64,000 nucleotides of DNA from Photobacterium damselae (GTDB lineage: Bacteria > Pseudomonadota > Gammaproteobacteria > Enterobacterales > Vibrionaceae): the NCBI RefSeq assembly GCF_003026815.1, contig NZ_PYOG01000005.1:163906-227905 (forward strand), in the 5' to 3' direction. A program made the translations under genes and the position numbers. The notes beneath the pieces were generated by a model that was not told the origin of the DNA, ran no database searches, and worked only from the letters and a program-made list of their open reading frames with translations. Positions 1 through 9,115 of this stretch are shown in pieces; position 1 is the first letter of the stretch; each line of letters begins with the position of its first letter.

Positions 1-17
1 ATAACTGGATTAAATAA

Positions 18-1409
18 TTAGGCAGCCAGAGACTGATTCAATTGCTGTGTTATTGCTTCTATTAATGCTTGCGCTAAGGTTACAGCCCAAAACTGTCCTG
101 CTAACGTTAAAGTGACATAGTGTGAGTTCACTTCAACTAAACCGTTTTCTCGCCATGCTTTAAACAGAGGTAAACAAGAAGAATATAGCCCTTTGCCTCC
201 AATCGAATCTAGTGAAGATCGGCTAAGTACGCCTCGATCAAAACTGGCTTTAATTTCGGCATGGAGAGAGGCTTGATTTGCTTGTTTGGTCATCATTGCA
301 ATCGGTAATTCGCCACGTTTAATCGCAGCTAAATAAGCATCTAAAGTACGATGTTGCATCATGCCAAAACCTGCAATATTGCCACCAGCACCGGCCCCTA
401 GAGGTAAGACTTCTGCTGTAGTTTTTGCTAGGCTGTTATATAAGCTTCGCTCTCGATTATCACGAGCCCAATGATTTACACTGAGTTTGCGCATATGATG
501 ATGACTCATGTAATCATGCCCCATCAAAAACATGGTCGCTTTTGTTTGTGTATCAGCAGGTTCGGGGAGCTTGCCTTTATCAATAAGGTTTTTCATTGGA
601 GTCCCACCCATTTCAATCAACTGATAGAGATCTACACCATGAGCGCCTGAGGTCATGAAATCTTCTAGGTCTTGTTGCCACACATCTAAAGTCTGATAAG
701 GCAGTCCGTATAACAGATCAATAACGATCGGAGCTTGATCTGTCGCAGCCAGAGCAGCAATGCGATCGAGTACTACCTCTCGATCATCTAAACGCTTAGC
801 TTTACGTCTTACTTGAGTATCAAAACTCTGAACACCAAAAGAGAAACGGTTAAATCCCCCTTCTAATGCAGAATCAAACATTTCATCACTGAATCGATTA
901 ATACGACCTTCAAGCGTTAATTCACAATCGGTAGTCAGTGGAAAATGTTTGCGAATCATCGTTCCTAACTGTTTAACTTGCTGTGCGGTTAAATCGGTTG
1001 GCGTACCACCACCAATATAGACAGCATGAAACGGTGCTGATTGGGTCCATGGCTGCTGTGCTTTTAATTTCAGCTCAATCATCAAAGCGGCAAAATAATC
1101 ATCGATAAGTTGTTGGCTTGATGCGTATTGGAAGAAATTGCAGTAAGTACAGCGTACTCGACAAAATGGGATATGCACATAAAGGCAACGTTTTTTGACT
1201 TGGCTATAAGGTTCTAGCGATCTTTTTTTCTCCTCACTAAGTAAAGATAATCCTAAAGATTGGTGTTGCTCAGCAGGAACCATTGTATTCATACCACCTG
1301 CATGTGCAGATTTCTTGCGACTAAAAGCAAAACGGAGAGGGTCTGGAGAATGCAAACCCAAAATACTTTCATCTAATTTATTTATATCTATCTGGTGTTC
1401 TTGATTCAT
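18..1409 (-). CDS. hutW: Haem-utilisation radical SAM enzyme HutW
   Basis: A 463-residue radical SAM protein of the HemN/HutW/ChuW type. The CxxxCxxC cluster-binding motif is at C83, C87 and C90, inside the stretch VHIPFCRVRCTYC, followed by a GGGTPT motif typical of HemN-like enzymes. Members of this family (ChuW, HutW) open the haem ring with SAM and release iron, acting in the cytoplasm after haem import. The gene is divergent from tonB1-exbB1-exbD1-hutBCD and shares with it a region carrying Fur-box-like sequences, as in Vibrio cholerae. HutX and HutZ, usual partners, are not seen in this window; they may lie just to the left. Coproporphyrinogen dehydrogenase is the alternative reading, but the haem-locus context argues against it. 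Confidence 0.9.
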   Translation of the reverse strand: MNQEHQIDINKLDESILGLHSPDPLRFAFSRKKSAHAGGMNTMVPAEQHQSLGLSLLSEEKKRSLEPYSQVKKRCLYVHIPFCRVRCTYCNFFQYASSQQLIDDYFAALMIELKLKAQQPWTQSAPFHAVYIGGGTPTDLTAQQVKQLGTMIRKHFPLTTDCELTLEGRINRFSDEMFDSALEGGFNRFSFGVQSFDTQVRRKAKRLDDREVVLDRIAALAATDQAPIVIDLLYGLPYQTLDVWQQDLEDFMTSGAHGVDLYQLIEMGGTPMKNLIDKGKLPEPADTQTKATMFLMGHDYMSHHHMRKLSVNHWARDNRERSLYNSLAKTTAEVLPLGAGAGGNIAGFGMMQHRTLDAYLAAIKRGELPIAMMTKQANQASLHAEIKASFDRGVLSRSSLDSIGGKGLYSSCLPLFKAWRENGLVEVNSHYVTLTLAGQFWAVTLAQALIEAITQQLNQSLAA

Positions 1410-1559
1410 TGAAATTCTAGTCTTTAAAAGCCCTTACCCATCAGCCATGATTCCCTATTATTGAATATGCTTAGTGATCATTAGCTGCCCTCAATATCTT
1501 CCTTTATCTCGACTATCTCGATGACGAACATGTCGTTTTGTTATACAAGTCTTTTCTAT

Positions 1560-1700
1560 GCTCTTATTGAGAATGACTCTTAATTCGCTGCATAATAGTT
1601 TCGCCTGAATAATATTGCAAATGATAATTGATATTATTTTCATCTTATGGATAATGATAACGATTCTTAATCAATGGTGATACTTGTTTATACTAGAACA
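1560..1700. promoter_or_regulatory. Divergent haem-operon promoter region with Fur-box-like sites
   Basis: The 395 bases between hutW and the tonB1 start are AT-rich and hold several matches to the Fur box (GATAATGATAATCATTATC): around 1568-1585, 1620-1643 and 1650-1670 (ATAATGATAACGATTCTTA). A TATACT hexamer at 1689-1694 could be the -10 element for tonB1, directly downstream of the last box. Iron-dependent repression of both transcription units is inferred from these matches and from the known control of hut genes. Confidence 0.65.
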
Positions 1701-1804
1701 GAATAAAACAGTGTAAAACATGATCTTAATTCATCACAGATTATTATCACTATTAATCGCTATTTTTAACTTTTATGAACAACGTTGCTTTATTAGGTCA
1801 TCAG

Positions 1805-2563
1805 ATGGATACGACAAGATATGTAATAGCAGGTGCAGTTTCAGTCATTATTCATGGTTTGATTCTCTCTGCTGTGCCAAGCCAAAACGCAATAGCGATG
1901 CCAATAGGTAATCAAATAGCACCCGTTTCTTTAAATCTAGTGACGGCACCTATTGCTCCGCCACCACCGGCTCAAGATGTTGCAAAAGCAGAAGTCAAAC
2001 CGCAAAAATCTGTTAAAAAAACACAGCAAATTGAACAAAAAACAGCGGTAAAAAAACTAGTAAAAAAGACGACACCAACAAAGAAAGCGGCTAAGAAAGT
2101 AGCGAATAAAACAACAAAAACGAAAAAAGCGGAGCAAAAGCCGGTAGTAAAAAACCGTGATAGCAAGCCAGTAAAGAGTGCAACTAAACCACAACCTCAG
2201 AGCAAGCTGAAAAATGAAACAAGCCAAGTAGCTAATACCGCTAACAATAAAAAGGCACTGTTATCTAGTGGTACTCAATCTCCTGAATTAGTCAGCCGAC
2301 CAACATTTGCCACTCGACCAGGGCCGGTTTCTTACCCAAGATTGGCAAAACGCCGAGGGATTCAAGGACAGGTAATGGTTGAGATCTGGATTGATCCAAA
2401 GGGTAAACAAATTAAACAAAAAGTGATCTCATCATCAGGTACAGAGATCCTTGATCAAGCGGCATTAACAGCCATTAAGAAGTGGAAGTTTTCTTCACAT
2501 ATCGTTGATGGGCAAGCTATTGCTCACCGCGTTCATATTCCTGTACGTTTTCAATTGGATTAA
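1805..2563 (+). CDS. tonB: TonB energy transducer (TonB1 type)
   Basis: TonB spans the inner membrane and the periplasm and passes ExbB/ExbD proton-motive energy to outer-membrane haem receptors. The protein has an N-terminal membrane segment, a PPPP stretch, a long Lys/Thr/Ala-rich middle, and a C-terminal TonB domain containing YPRLAKRRGIQGQV and a final VRFQLD. The open frame starts at 1775, but no ribosome binding site precedes that ATG. The ATG at 1805 has AGG seven bases upstream and gives MDTTRY followed directly by the membrane segment, so it is preferred. It is first in tonB1-exbB1-exbD1-hutBCD. Confidence 0.9.
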   Translation: MDTTRYVIAGAVSVIIHGLILSAVPSQNAIAMPIGNQIAPVSLNLVTAPIAPPPPAQDVAKAEVKPQKSVKKTQQIEQKTAVKKLVKKTTPTKKAAKKVANKTTKTKKAEQKPVVKNRDSKPVKSATKPQPQSKLKNETSQVANTANNKKALLSSGTQSPELVSRPTFATRPGPVSYPRLAKRRGIQGQVMVEIWIDPKGKQIKQKVISSSGTEILDQAALTAIKKWKFSSHIVDGQAIAHRVHIPVRFQLD

Positions 2564-2565
2564 TT

Positions 2566-3237
2566 ATGGAATTTATCAACCAATATCAAGAACAGTTTGG
2601 TCTTATGGCCTGGCCCCTTTTCATCTGTTCACTGCTTACCGTCATGATTTTACTTGAGCGGTTTATTCAAGTTTTACTCTGTACTGGTGTTGGTAAAACC
2701 AAAATAAATCAAATACTCAACAATCAAAATCGCCACGATGAACAAGCATTGGATCATCTAGCTCAGCAATTGCAGAATCAGCGCCCTCTTCTGTATAAGG
2801 GGATCGCAATGCTGATTTCACATCGTCATTTTGCTAAAGCACTACGTGAAGATGCCGCAGGTATGTGGCTACAACAAAAACGAACTCAATTACGATCCGG
2901 ACTCAAGCTCTTAAGTCTTATTGGCGTGATCAGTCCATTACTGGGTTTATTAGGTACCGTATTGGGTTTGATCGATATGTTTAAAGGCATTGCTATGACC
3001 ACAGGCTCAGTTACCCCAAATGATCTGGCCGATGGATTAGGTCTTGCGATGCGAACCACTGCCGCAGGCTTGATCATTGCACTGCCAGCCATTACAGGAG
3101 CACAACTGCTCGGACTTTGGGCTGATAGCATTACCTCAAAACTTGAACACAGTTTAAATCGCTGCAATTTATGGCTTGAAGGGATCTCAGTAACAACAAA
3201 TTGTGATAAGCCAGCTCAAGGTGAGGCTCTCTCATGA
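2566..3237 (+). CDS. exbB: ExbB proton channel subunit (ExbB1 type)
   Basis: ExbB of the MotA/TolQ/ExbB family, 223 residues with three membrane segments. The conserved family stretch with LLGLLGTVLGLIDMF and later GLGLAMRTTAAGLIIALP is present. ExbB forms a pentameric inner-membrane proton channel with ExbD and powers TonB. The gene starts two bases after the tonB stop and its end overlaps exbD by four bases (ATGA), showing translational coupling. The haem-uptake context points to the ExbB1 set rather than the TonB2 set. Confidence 0.93.
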   Translation: MEFINQYQEQFGLMAWPLFICSLLTVMILLERFIQVLLCTGVGKTKINQILNNQNRHDEQALDHLAQQLQNQRPLLYKGIAMLISHRHFAKALREDAAGMWLQQKRTQLRSGLKLLSLIGVISPLLGLLGTVLGLIDMFKGIAMTTGSVTPNDLADGLGLAMRTTAAGLIIALPAITGAQLLGLWADSITSKLEHSLNRCNLWLEGISVTTNCDKPAQGEALS

Positions 3238-3659
3238 TAACCACAGGAAATAACCGCTGGCAGGACGATGAGTTATCACCAGATCTTACCCCGTTACTCG
3301 ATATTATTTTTATTGTAATGGTTTTCCTGTTGTTAACAGCAAGCGTAAAAATTAAATCGCTGAATGTCGATCTCCCACAAACAGAAACACAAATACTGCA
3401 GACGACCTCTGCCGATCCTATAACCATTAACCTACTTGCCTCTGAACCTCATTGGGCTCTAGACGGAAATCAACAAAAAAGTTGGGAGGCTTTTTCAACA
3501 ACCTTATTGGACGAAGTTAAAGTAAACCCATCGAAACCAGTTGTGATTGGGGCTGAGAAAACGGCCTCAGTCGAACAAATGTTAAAGCTTTTAGCGTTTC
3601 TACAAAAAAATGACATCAAGGCTACTCAATTGCTAATGGAAGAGGATAACAAAGCATGA
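3234..3659 (+). CDS. exbD: ExbD proton channel subunit (ExbD1 type)
   Basis: A 141-residue ExbD/TolR protein. It has a short cytoplasmic N-terminus, then a single membrane segment containing the family's essential aspartate (LTPLLDIIFIVMVFLLL), then a periplasmic domain. It works with ExbB to drive TonB. It overlaps exbB and hutB by four bases each (ATGA junctions), so the genes are a tightly coupled operon. Confidence 0.93.
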   Translation: MITTGNNRWQDDELSPDLTPLLDIIFIVMVFLLLTASVKIKSLNVDLPQTETQILQTTSADPITINLLASEPHWALDGNQQKSWEAFSTTLLDEVKVNPSKPVVIGAEKTASVEQMLKLLAFLQKNDIKATQLLMEEDNKA

Positions 3660-4552
3660 GTCTAACTAAACCAGCACCAGTGTTTAAAACCGTATCTTTA
3701 GCTATTGCTATCCTATTTGGAGCGACGTCAGCTTATGCACAAAACAATGACTCGCGTATTATCAGTGCCGGATCTGCAATTACTGAGATTATCAATGCCT
3801 TAGATGCTAGCGATCAACTGGTTGCTGTAGACAGTACCAGTCAAACATTAGTTGATACCAAGATGCCTAAAGTTGGCTATCATCGTCAATTATCAGCAGA
3901 AAATCTCATGTCACTCACACCAACTCGTATTATTGGTTCAAACGAAATGGGTCCAGAATCGACGCTTACCATATTGAAACAAGCTGGCGTTGCGGTCGAT
4001 ATTGTCAACTCAGGAAATACCGTTTCAGACCTTAGTAAGCGAATTGAACAAGTTGCGCAATTAACAGGCCACCAGAAACAAGCTAATGAGTTAGAACAAA
4101 CAGTGCAACATACCGTTCAAACATTAACGGAGCATCGTTCTCAACTTAAGAACCAACCTGATTTTAAAGAAAAAAAAGTTTTGTTTGTGATGATTCATGA
4201 TGGGAGACCTGTCAATGTGGCAGGTAAAGGAACAACGGCAGATACTGTTATAAACCTTGCGGGAGCCATAAACCCGGCTGCTGCATTTGTTGAAAATTAT
4301 AAACCTATTTCGACAGAAGCCATGCTTCAAATGCAGCCTGATATCATTTTATTGAGCTCTAGAACCGCGGCAACCATCAAAACGATGCCAGATCTAATTA
4401 AGAAGATTCCAGTACTAGCCCAAACCCCCGCAGCGCAAAATAATGCATTAGCTGTGATAGATGGTACAGCGCTTATTGGTGGTCTCGGTATCCACAGTCT
4501 CAATGAAGCGGCTCGATTATCAAATGTTTTCTATCCAACGGTAAATCAGTAA
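3656..4552 (+). CDS. hutB: Haemin ABC transporter periplasmic binding protein HutB
   Basis: A 298-residue class III periplasmic binding protein of the haem/cobalamin type. It has a signal peptide (hydrophobic core about residues 10-25, cleavage after AYA) and then the family pattern beginning RIISAGSAITEIINALD. It would carry haem from TonB-dependent receptors to HutCD. The start overlaps exbD by four bases. A hairpin lies between it and hutC. Confidence 0.92.
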   Translation: MSLTKPAPVFKTVSLAIAILFGATSAYAQNNDSRIISAGSAITEIINALDASDQLVAVDSTSQTLVDTKMPKVGYHRQLSAENLMSLTPTRIIGSNEMGPESTLTILKQAGVAVDIVNSGNTVSDLSKRIEQVAQLTGHQKQANELEQTVQHTVQTLTEHRSQLKNQPDFKEKKVLFVMIHDGRPVNVAGKGTTADTVINLAGAINPAAAFVENYKPISTEAMLQMQPDIILLSSRTAATIKTMPDLIKKIPVLAQTPAAQNNALAVIDGTALIGGLGIHSLNEAARLSNVFYPTVNQ

Positions 4553-4586
4553 CAGATAACGAAATCTCAGTAAAATAATTATCATC

Positions 4587-4614
4587 AGAGGGAGCATCTG
4601 ATTCCCTCTCTTTT
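4587..4614 (+). terminator. Hairpin between hutB and hutC (partial terminator)
   Basis: Inverted repeat AGAGGGA (4587-4593) and TCCCTCT (4603-4609) followed by a pyrimidine-rich CTTTTCTC. In transporter operons such a hairpin after the binding-protein gene often lowers expression of the membrane parts; here that role is inferred. Confidence 0.5.
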
Positions 4615-4638
4615 CTCCTGTTTATAGTTTGAGTTTTT

Positions 4639-5676
4639 ATGGGAAATCAACGTTTATCCATCCGCTCCCTCTACCCTATTGGCTTTGGCCTTTTACTACT
4701 CGCCATCGTCAGTTCTATTGTTATTGGCCCAATGTCTATTAGCTATAGTGATAGCATTAAAGCCTTACTGCCTTGGCATACCGAACTGCCAAATCATATC
4801 AGCTTAGTTATCAATCAGATTCGTCTACCGAGAACCCTGCTCTGTATTATGATTGGAGCAATTCTCGCCATTTGCGGTGCGGTAATGCAGGGGCTATTTC
4901 GTAATCCACTTGCCGATCCCGCCATCATTGGGGTAACAGGTGGTGCAGGGCTTGGTGCTGCGTTAGCGATTATTGTATTTGCACCGATTGCAGCACAATT
5001 TCCCACCATTTTGAACTTAGGTGCAATCCCTCTGTTTGCCTTTATTGGCGGTGTCATTAGTACTTTCTTTGTTTATCGTTTAGGTACTGGAACTAATGGA
5101 ACATCAGTGACTGTGATGCTGTTAGCGGGGGTGGCAATCTCAGCAATATCAGGCGCGGGCTTAGGCTTACTCAATTATGTTGCCGACGATCAAGCGCTTC
5201 GTGATTTCTCTTTATGGTCAATGGGTTCATTAGCTGGCGCAACGTGGTCAGGGATCGCTCTAGCAACCGTATCTTTTGTTGCACTGTTTTTCTTTTTCTA
5301 TCGTAAAGCCAATGCGCTCAATGCTTTTTTATTGGGTGAATCAGAAGCCAAACATATGGGCGTAAATGTCCAACGCCTTAAAAAACAGTTAATCATTACT
5401 TGTGCCGCAGGTGTTGGCGTTACCGTGTCACTAACAGGACCGATAGGGTTTATTGGCCTTATTATTCCTCATTTGGGACGAATGCTAATTGGACCAAACC
5501 ATAAAAACTTAATTCCAGTATCAGCCCTATTAGGCGCCTTCATTTTGTTACTTGCAGATATGATTGCTCGTACCGCTTTTGCTCCTCAAGAGTTACCTGT
5601 TGGTATTATCACTGCCATCATCGGTGCTCCCTTCTTTATTATGTTATTGATCCAGCAAAAAGGACGTATGGCATGA
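4639..5676 (+). CDS. hutC: Haemin ABC transporter permease HutC
   Basis: A 345-residue FecCD/BtuC-family permease with about nine or ten membrane segments. It shows the family signatures LPRTLLCIMIGAILAICG, GLFRNPLADPAIIGVTGGAG and the cytoplasmic coupling stretch GPIGFIGLIIPHLGRM. It forms the inner-membrane haem channel with HutD. It ends four bases into hutD, so the two are coupled. Confidence 0.93.
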   Translation: MGNQRLSIRSLYPIGFGLLLLAIVSSIVIGPMSISYSDSIKALLPWHTELPNHISLVINQIRLPRTLLCIMIGAILAICGAVMQGLFRNPLADPAIIGVTGGAGLGAALAIIVFAPIAAQFPTILNLGAIPLFAFIGGVISTFFVYRLGTGTNGTSVTVMLLAGVAISAISGAGLGLLNYVADDQALRDFSLWSMGSLAGATWSGIALATVSFVALFFFFYRKANALNAFLLGESEAKHMGVNVQRLKKQLIITCAAGVGVTVSLTGPIGFIGLIIPHLGRMLIGPNHKNLIPVSALLGAFILLLADMIARTAFAPQELPVGIITAIIGAPFFIMLLIQQKGRMA

Positions 5677-6470
5677 GCAGCACACTATCCTCTCATCACG
5701 CAATAGCACTAAAAGCATCTAACCTTCACTTACAGTTGGGCGGAAAAACCTTACTGGATGATATTGATTTAGAAATAATGTCTGGGCAAATAACGGCGCT
5801 GTTAGGTCCAAATGGAGCCGGTAAAAGTAGTCTACTGAAGGTATTAAACGGTGAAATAACGCCAAATTCAGGATCAATTGAGATCTTTTCAAGACCTAAA
5901 GATCATTGGCCATCTGAATTATTAGCCAAACACATGGGTATATTGCCGCAGCACAGTACCCTATCGTTCTCATTTCTTGCTCATGAAGTTGCAGAGCTCG
6001 GTGCGATGCCTTTAGCGATATCAAATCATCAAGCACAACAACTCGCGGCTAAGAATATGGTCAAAGTTGGTGTTGATCATCTCGCAAACAGGCTATATCC
6101 AACTTTATCTGGTGGAGAAAAACAGCGCGTTCATTTTGCCAGAGTATTAACTCAGTTATCGCACTCTGGCAAACAATGTATTTTAATGCTTGATGAACCC
6201 ACATCCGCCCTTGATCTTGCTCATCAACATCACACTTTAGAGATTGCACAAGCGCTTTCGCAACAAGGTGCTGCCGTTATCATTGTTATTCATGATCTGA
6301 ACTTAGCTGCTCAATATGCGGATCGTTTAATCATTTTGAACCAAGGCAAAATTCAAGCTGATGGTACGCCATGGCAAGTGCTAACCCCAACCGCGGTCGA
6401 AAATGTTTACGGCTGGCCAGTTCAAGTTATCGCTCATCCAGAACATAACTACCCGGTTATTTTGGCTTGA
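5673..6470 (+). CDS. hutD: Haemin ABC transporter ATPase HutD
   Basis: A 265-residue ABC ATPase of the HmuV/HutD type. Walker A is GPNGAGKSS (about residues 45-53), the signature is LSGGEKQR, and Walker B is CILMLDEPTSALD followed by the H-loop VIHDL. It powers haem import through HutC. It is last in the haem operon; no strong terminator follows at once, and the next hairpin is about 210 bases downstream in the purR leader. Confidence 0.93.
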   Translation: MSSTLSSHHAIALKASNLHLQLGGKTLLDDIDLEIMSGQITALLGPNGAGKSSLLKVLNGEITPNSGSIEIFSRPKDHWPSELLAKHMGILPQHSTLSFSFLAHEVAELGAMPLAISNHQAQQLAAKNMVKVGVDHLANRLYPTLSGGEKQRVHFARVLTQLSHSGKQCILMLDEPTSALDLAHQHHTLEIAQALSQQGAAVIIVIHDLNLAAQYADRLIILNQGKIQADGTPWQVLTPTAVENVYGWPVQVIAHPEHNYPVILA

Positions 6471-6589
6471 TGTCTCTGTTCTGAGCTGAAATAGTGCTAT
6501 TAATCGATAAAACCAATGAATATTCACGTTTAATTACATTCAAATTTATTGATGCCTATCAAGTATTTTCCGCTTCAAGCACAGAAACA

Positions 6590-6637
6590 TTGCACTCGCG
6601 CAGACTCTAGGTAAAATGTGATCGCAAGCGATTACAC
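6590..6637 (+). promoter_or_regulatory. Putative purR promoter with PurR operator
   Basis: TTGCAC at 6590-6595 and TAAAAT at 6612-6617, 16 bases apart, fit a sigma-70 promoter. Positions 6622-6637 (TCGCAAGCGATTACAC) match every fixed core base of the PurR operator ANGCAANCGNTTNCNT except the two end bases. The operator would lie over the start point, so autorepression is likely. A second exact TATAAT is at 6653-6658. Confidence 0.6.
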
Positions 6638-6681
6638 AATGTAATAGAATCGTATAATATTCACTTATAGCACTTGTTATC

Positions 6682-6715
6682 AAAAAGCCGCTCTTTATGG
6701 TGCGGCTTTTTAGCT
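6682..6715 (+). terminator. Intrinsic terminator-like hairpin in the purR leader
   Basis: A ten-base-pair perfect stem, AAAAAGCCGC (6682-6691) with GCGGCTTTTT (6702-6711), and a U-rich 3' side. It sits about 60-90 bases after the probable start point and 200 bases before purR. It may end the haem operon, act as an attenuator for purR, or end a short RNA. Confidence 0.7.
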
Positions 6716-6719
6716 TTTA

Positions 6720-6895
6720 GCGGGTTTCACAATACAAACCCGATTACTTGCTTAATCATCTAAACTTTAGCTAATTATTAGAGATTAAAAGCAAGATTAA
6801 CTGTGTGGTGATAACAAACTGAATAGCCAGAGAGACTCAACGTAGAGCTGGCTAACCAATTTGATATCGAAAGAATTGCGGTCTGACTCTAGACC
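6720..6895 (+). promoter_or_regulatory. Structured remainder of the purR 5' leader
   Basis: Three further inverted repeats follow the terminator-like hairpin: CGGGTTT/AAACCCG (6721-6742 region), AGCCAG/CTGGCT (6825-6853) and GGTCT/AGACC (6880-6895), the last just before the ribosome binding site AGAAGAA. No open frame with a ribosome binding site was seen. The structures may be incidental. Confidence 0.4.
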
Positions 6896-6916
6896 CCCAT
6901 TATTAGAAGAATAACT

Positions 6917-7921
6917 ATGGCAACGATTAAAGATGTTGCACGTATGGCTGGTGTTTCAACGACGACAGTCTCTCACGTGATCAATAAAACGCGCTTTGTC
7001 GCAGAAGCAACACAAAAGAAAGTTATGGCAGCAGTTGATGAGCTTAATTACGCTCCAAGTGCTGTTGCTCGCAGTTTAAAATGTAATACAACCCGTACAA
7101 TCGGTATGTTGGTAACCAAATCAACCAACCCATTTTTTGCTGAAGTTGTTCACGGTGTTGAAGAGTACTGTTATAAAGAAGGTTATACGCTTATTCTGTG
7201 TAATACAGAAGGTAACCTATCGAAACAACAAGATTACCTTCGCATGCTAGCAGAAAAGCGTGTCGATGGTCTGCTTGTTATGTGTTCCGATCTGGATGAG
7301 AAACTGCTTGAGTTGCTAGAACGCAAAAAAGATCTGCCTATGGTTATAATGGATTGGGGCCCAGAGTCACCACACACAGATAAAATCCAAGATAACGCAG
7401 AACATGGTGGCTATATTGCGACTAAGCACTTTATTGAAAATGGCCATACCAAAATTGGTTGTTTGTCTGGTCATGAAGACAAGTCAACCTGTCGCGAGCG
7501 ACTAAAAGGCTTCCGTAAAGCGATGGCAGAAAGCAATCTATCTGTAAATGAAGATTGGATTCTTGAAGGCGATTTTGAGTGTGATACGGCAGTAAAAGCG
7601 GCGCAAGACTTTATTGCGATGACTGAACGTCCAACAGCTATTTTCTGTTTTAATGACATTATGGCTATGGCGATGATCAGTACATTTGAACAAGCAGGAT
7701 TACGAGTTCCTGATGATATTTCAATTATTGGTTATGACAATATCGATTTAGCGCCATATTTTTCACCGCCACTGACAACAATCCATCAGCCAAAACGTCG
7801 TTTAGGTAAAACGGCTGTTGAAATTTTAATGGATCGCGTCAAAGATAAGAATCATGAGCGTCAAACTTTTGAAATGGCGCCTGAATTAGTTATTCGTAAA
7901 TCAGTAAAAAAAATCAACTAA
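6917..7921 (+). CDS. purR: Purine nucleotide synthesis repressor PurR
   Basis: A 334-residue LacI/GalR-family repressor. The N-terminal helix-turn-helix ([20 protein letters not shown]) and hinge helix (around residues 48-56, SAVARSLK) match PurR, and the effector domain shows PurR-type features. With hypoxanthine or guanine bound it represses purine synthesis genes and usually its own gene; a PurR-type operator is seen about 290 bases upstream. Length is close to the 341 of the enteric protein. The neighbouring tfoY is the same as in Vibrio cholerae, and punR/punC, next to purR in E. coli, lie about 9 kb away. Confidence 0.93.
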   Translation: MATIKDVARMAGVSTTTVSHVINKTRFVAEATQKKVMAAVDELNYAPSAVARSLKCNTTRTIGMLVTKSTNPFFAEVVHGVEEYCYKEGYTLILCNTEGNLSKQQDYLRMLAEKRVDGLLVMCSDLDEKLLELLERKKDLPMVIMDWGPESPHTDKIQDNAEHGGYIATKHFIENGHTKIGCLSGHEDKSTCRERLKGFRKAMAESNLSVNEDWILEGDFECDTAVKAAQDFIAMTERPTAIFCFNDIMAMAMISTFEQAGLRVPDDISIIGYDNIDLAPYFSPPLTTIHQPKRRLGKTAVEILMDRVKDKNHERQTFEMAPELVIRKSVKKIN

Positions 7922-7940
7922 TTTGAAATAGATTCCAAAT

Positions 7941-7971
7941 AAAAAGCCAATATTCAATATTGGCTTTTTTT
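7941..7971 (+). terminator. Terminator of purR
   Basis: AAAAAGCCAATAT, loop TCA, ATATTGGC and a run of seven T. A textbook intrinsic terminator 20 bases after the stop codon. Confidence 0.9.
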
Positions 7972-8239
7972 ATATATAGAGAAACGGTAAACAGGTCTAA
8001 TCAGTTTAATGAATAATGATTTAATCTCTATTCATTTGTCTTTAACTAAATTAATGTTTTAAAGAAAAGTTAATTACGAGATAAACAGATAACATTTTAT
8101 TCTTTAAGCGTTTTTTTGGCTGATAATTAAACATTTCTTATGCACCTACATTACTCATTTTAAATTATTAACTGAATCAACATCACAAATTTTGCAACTT
8201 AATATAAAAAATATTAAGCTATCTACGTTAACCTTTATC

Positions 8240-8338
8240 AGTTACGAACAGGGCAAACTATCTTGAAAGAGATGGGACGCAAAGCTTCCGGCCTAAAAGT
8301 TTATTTACATAAGCTCATGGTAGCGGGGTTGCCGATAA
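8240..8338 (+). ncRNA. c-di-GMP-I (GEMM-I) riboswitch upstream of tfoY
   Basis: The stretch contains the conserved aptamer blocks of the Vc2-type GEMM RNA in order: CAGGGCAAAC (8249-8258), a GAAA-type tetraloop region, GGGACGCAAAGC, TTCCGGCCTAAA, and the second arm GGTAGCGGGGTTGCCGAT. The equivalent aptamer, Vc2, lies upstream of the tfoY homologue in Vibrio cholerae. A seven-base-pair hairpin CAGAATA/TATTCTG near 8375-8394 lies between aptamer and start codon and may belong to the expression platform. The aptamer identification is strong; the direction of control is not visible from sequence. Confidence 0.93.
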
Positions 8339-8454
8339 TCAAAATATCAATGTCATGAATCTTAGAGTTTCTGACAGAATATTTAGTTATTCTGATAATC
8401 TAAATTCCCGCTCTGATGTTAGGTGACTCATGATTATTTTCACCGAGAAGAAGC

Positions 8455-9045
8455 ATGGACAAACCAGTATTAAAAAACACGTTAAAATTATTTGAATGTT
8501 TTGGGCGTATAAAATCACGCTCTATGTTTGGAGGTTTTGGTATATTCGCGGGTGATACTATGTTTGCTCTGGTAGTAAACAATACGCTACATCTACGAGC
8601 CAATTGCAATAATGAAGGGGAATTTAAAAAACTGGGGCTAAAACCCTACGTATATTACAAAAAAGGATTTCCGGTTGTCACAAAACATTATGCCATTCCT
8701 GACAATTGGTGGGACGATACTCAATGCTTAATCAAGCAAGGTGAACTCTCTCTCCAGGCGGCAGAAAAGGATAAGGAATCCAAATCAAAAGCGATACCTA
8801 ATCGGATTAAAGATCTCCCAAATCTACGTTTGACCAATGAGCGCATGTTAAAAAAAGCAGGAATTGAAACCGTAGAGCAATTATTTGCTGTTGGAGCCCT
8901 TGATGCATTTAAGGCACTGCAGTCATCTCAAGGGGATTCTTTAAATCTTGAACTATTGTGGGCACTTGAAGGGGCCATCAGTGGACAACATTGGTCAGTA
9001 ATCACTGAACAACGTCGCCATGAGTTACTTTCATCATTAAATTAA
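8455..9045 (+). CDS. tfoY: TfoX/Sxy family regulator TfoY
   Basis: A 196-residue protein with a TfoX N-terminal domain (about residues 5-100, containing GRIKSRSMFGGFGIFAGDTM) and a TfoX C-terminal domain (about 112-195, containing LPNLRLTNERMLKKAGI). Vibrios have two paralogues: TfoX, induced by chitin for competence, and TfoY, which controls motility and type VI secretion. The position after purR and the c-di-GMP-I aptamer upstream identify this one as TfoY. The start has GAGAAGAAG just upstream. A single-gene unit, closed by a terminator. Confidence 0.92.
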   Translation: MDKPVLKNTLKLFECFGRIKSRSMFGGFGIFAGDTMFALVVNNTLHLRANCNNEGEFKKLGLKPYVYYKKGFPVVTKHYAIPDNWWDDTQCLIKQGELSLQAAEKDKESKSKAIPNRIKDLPNLRLTNERMLKKAGIETVEQLFAVGALDAFKALQSSQGDSLNLELLWALEGAISGQHWSVITEQRRHELLSSLN

Positions 9046-9086
9046 AAACAATACTCACAATACGTTGGCTAAATTAACACTTAAGT

Positions 9087-9115
9087 AGAGAGGCTATTAT
9101 CAGCCTCTTTTTTTA
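9087..9115 (+). terminator. Terminator of tfoY
   Basis: AGAGGC (9089-9094), loop, GCCTCT (9103-9108) and a T-run. The rest of the gap to 9408 is AT-rich, with no further gene seen; TATACT near 9384 may be a -10 element for the next gene. Confidence 0.85.
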
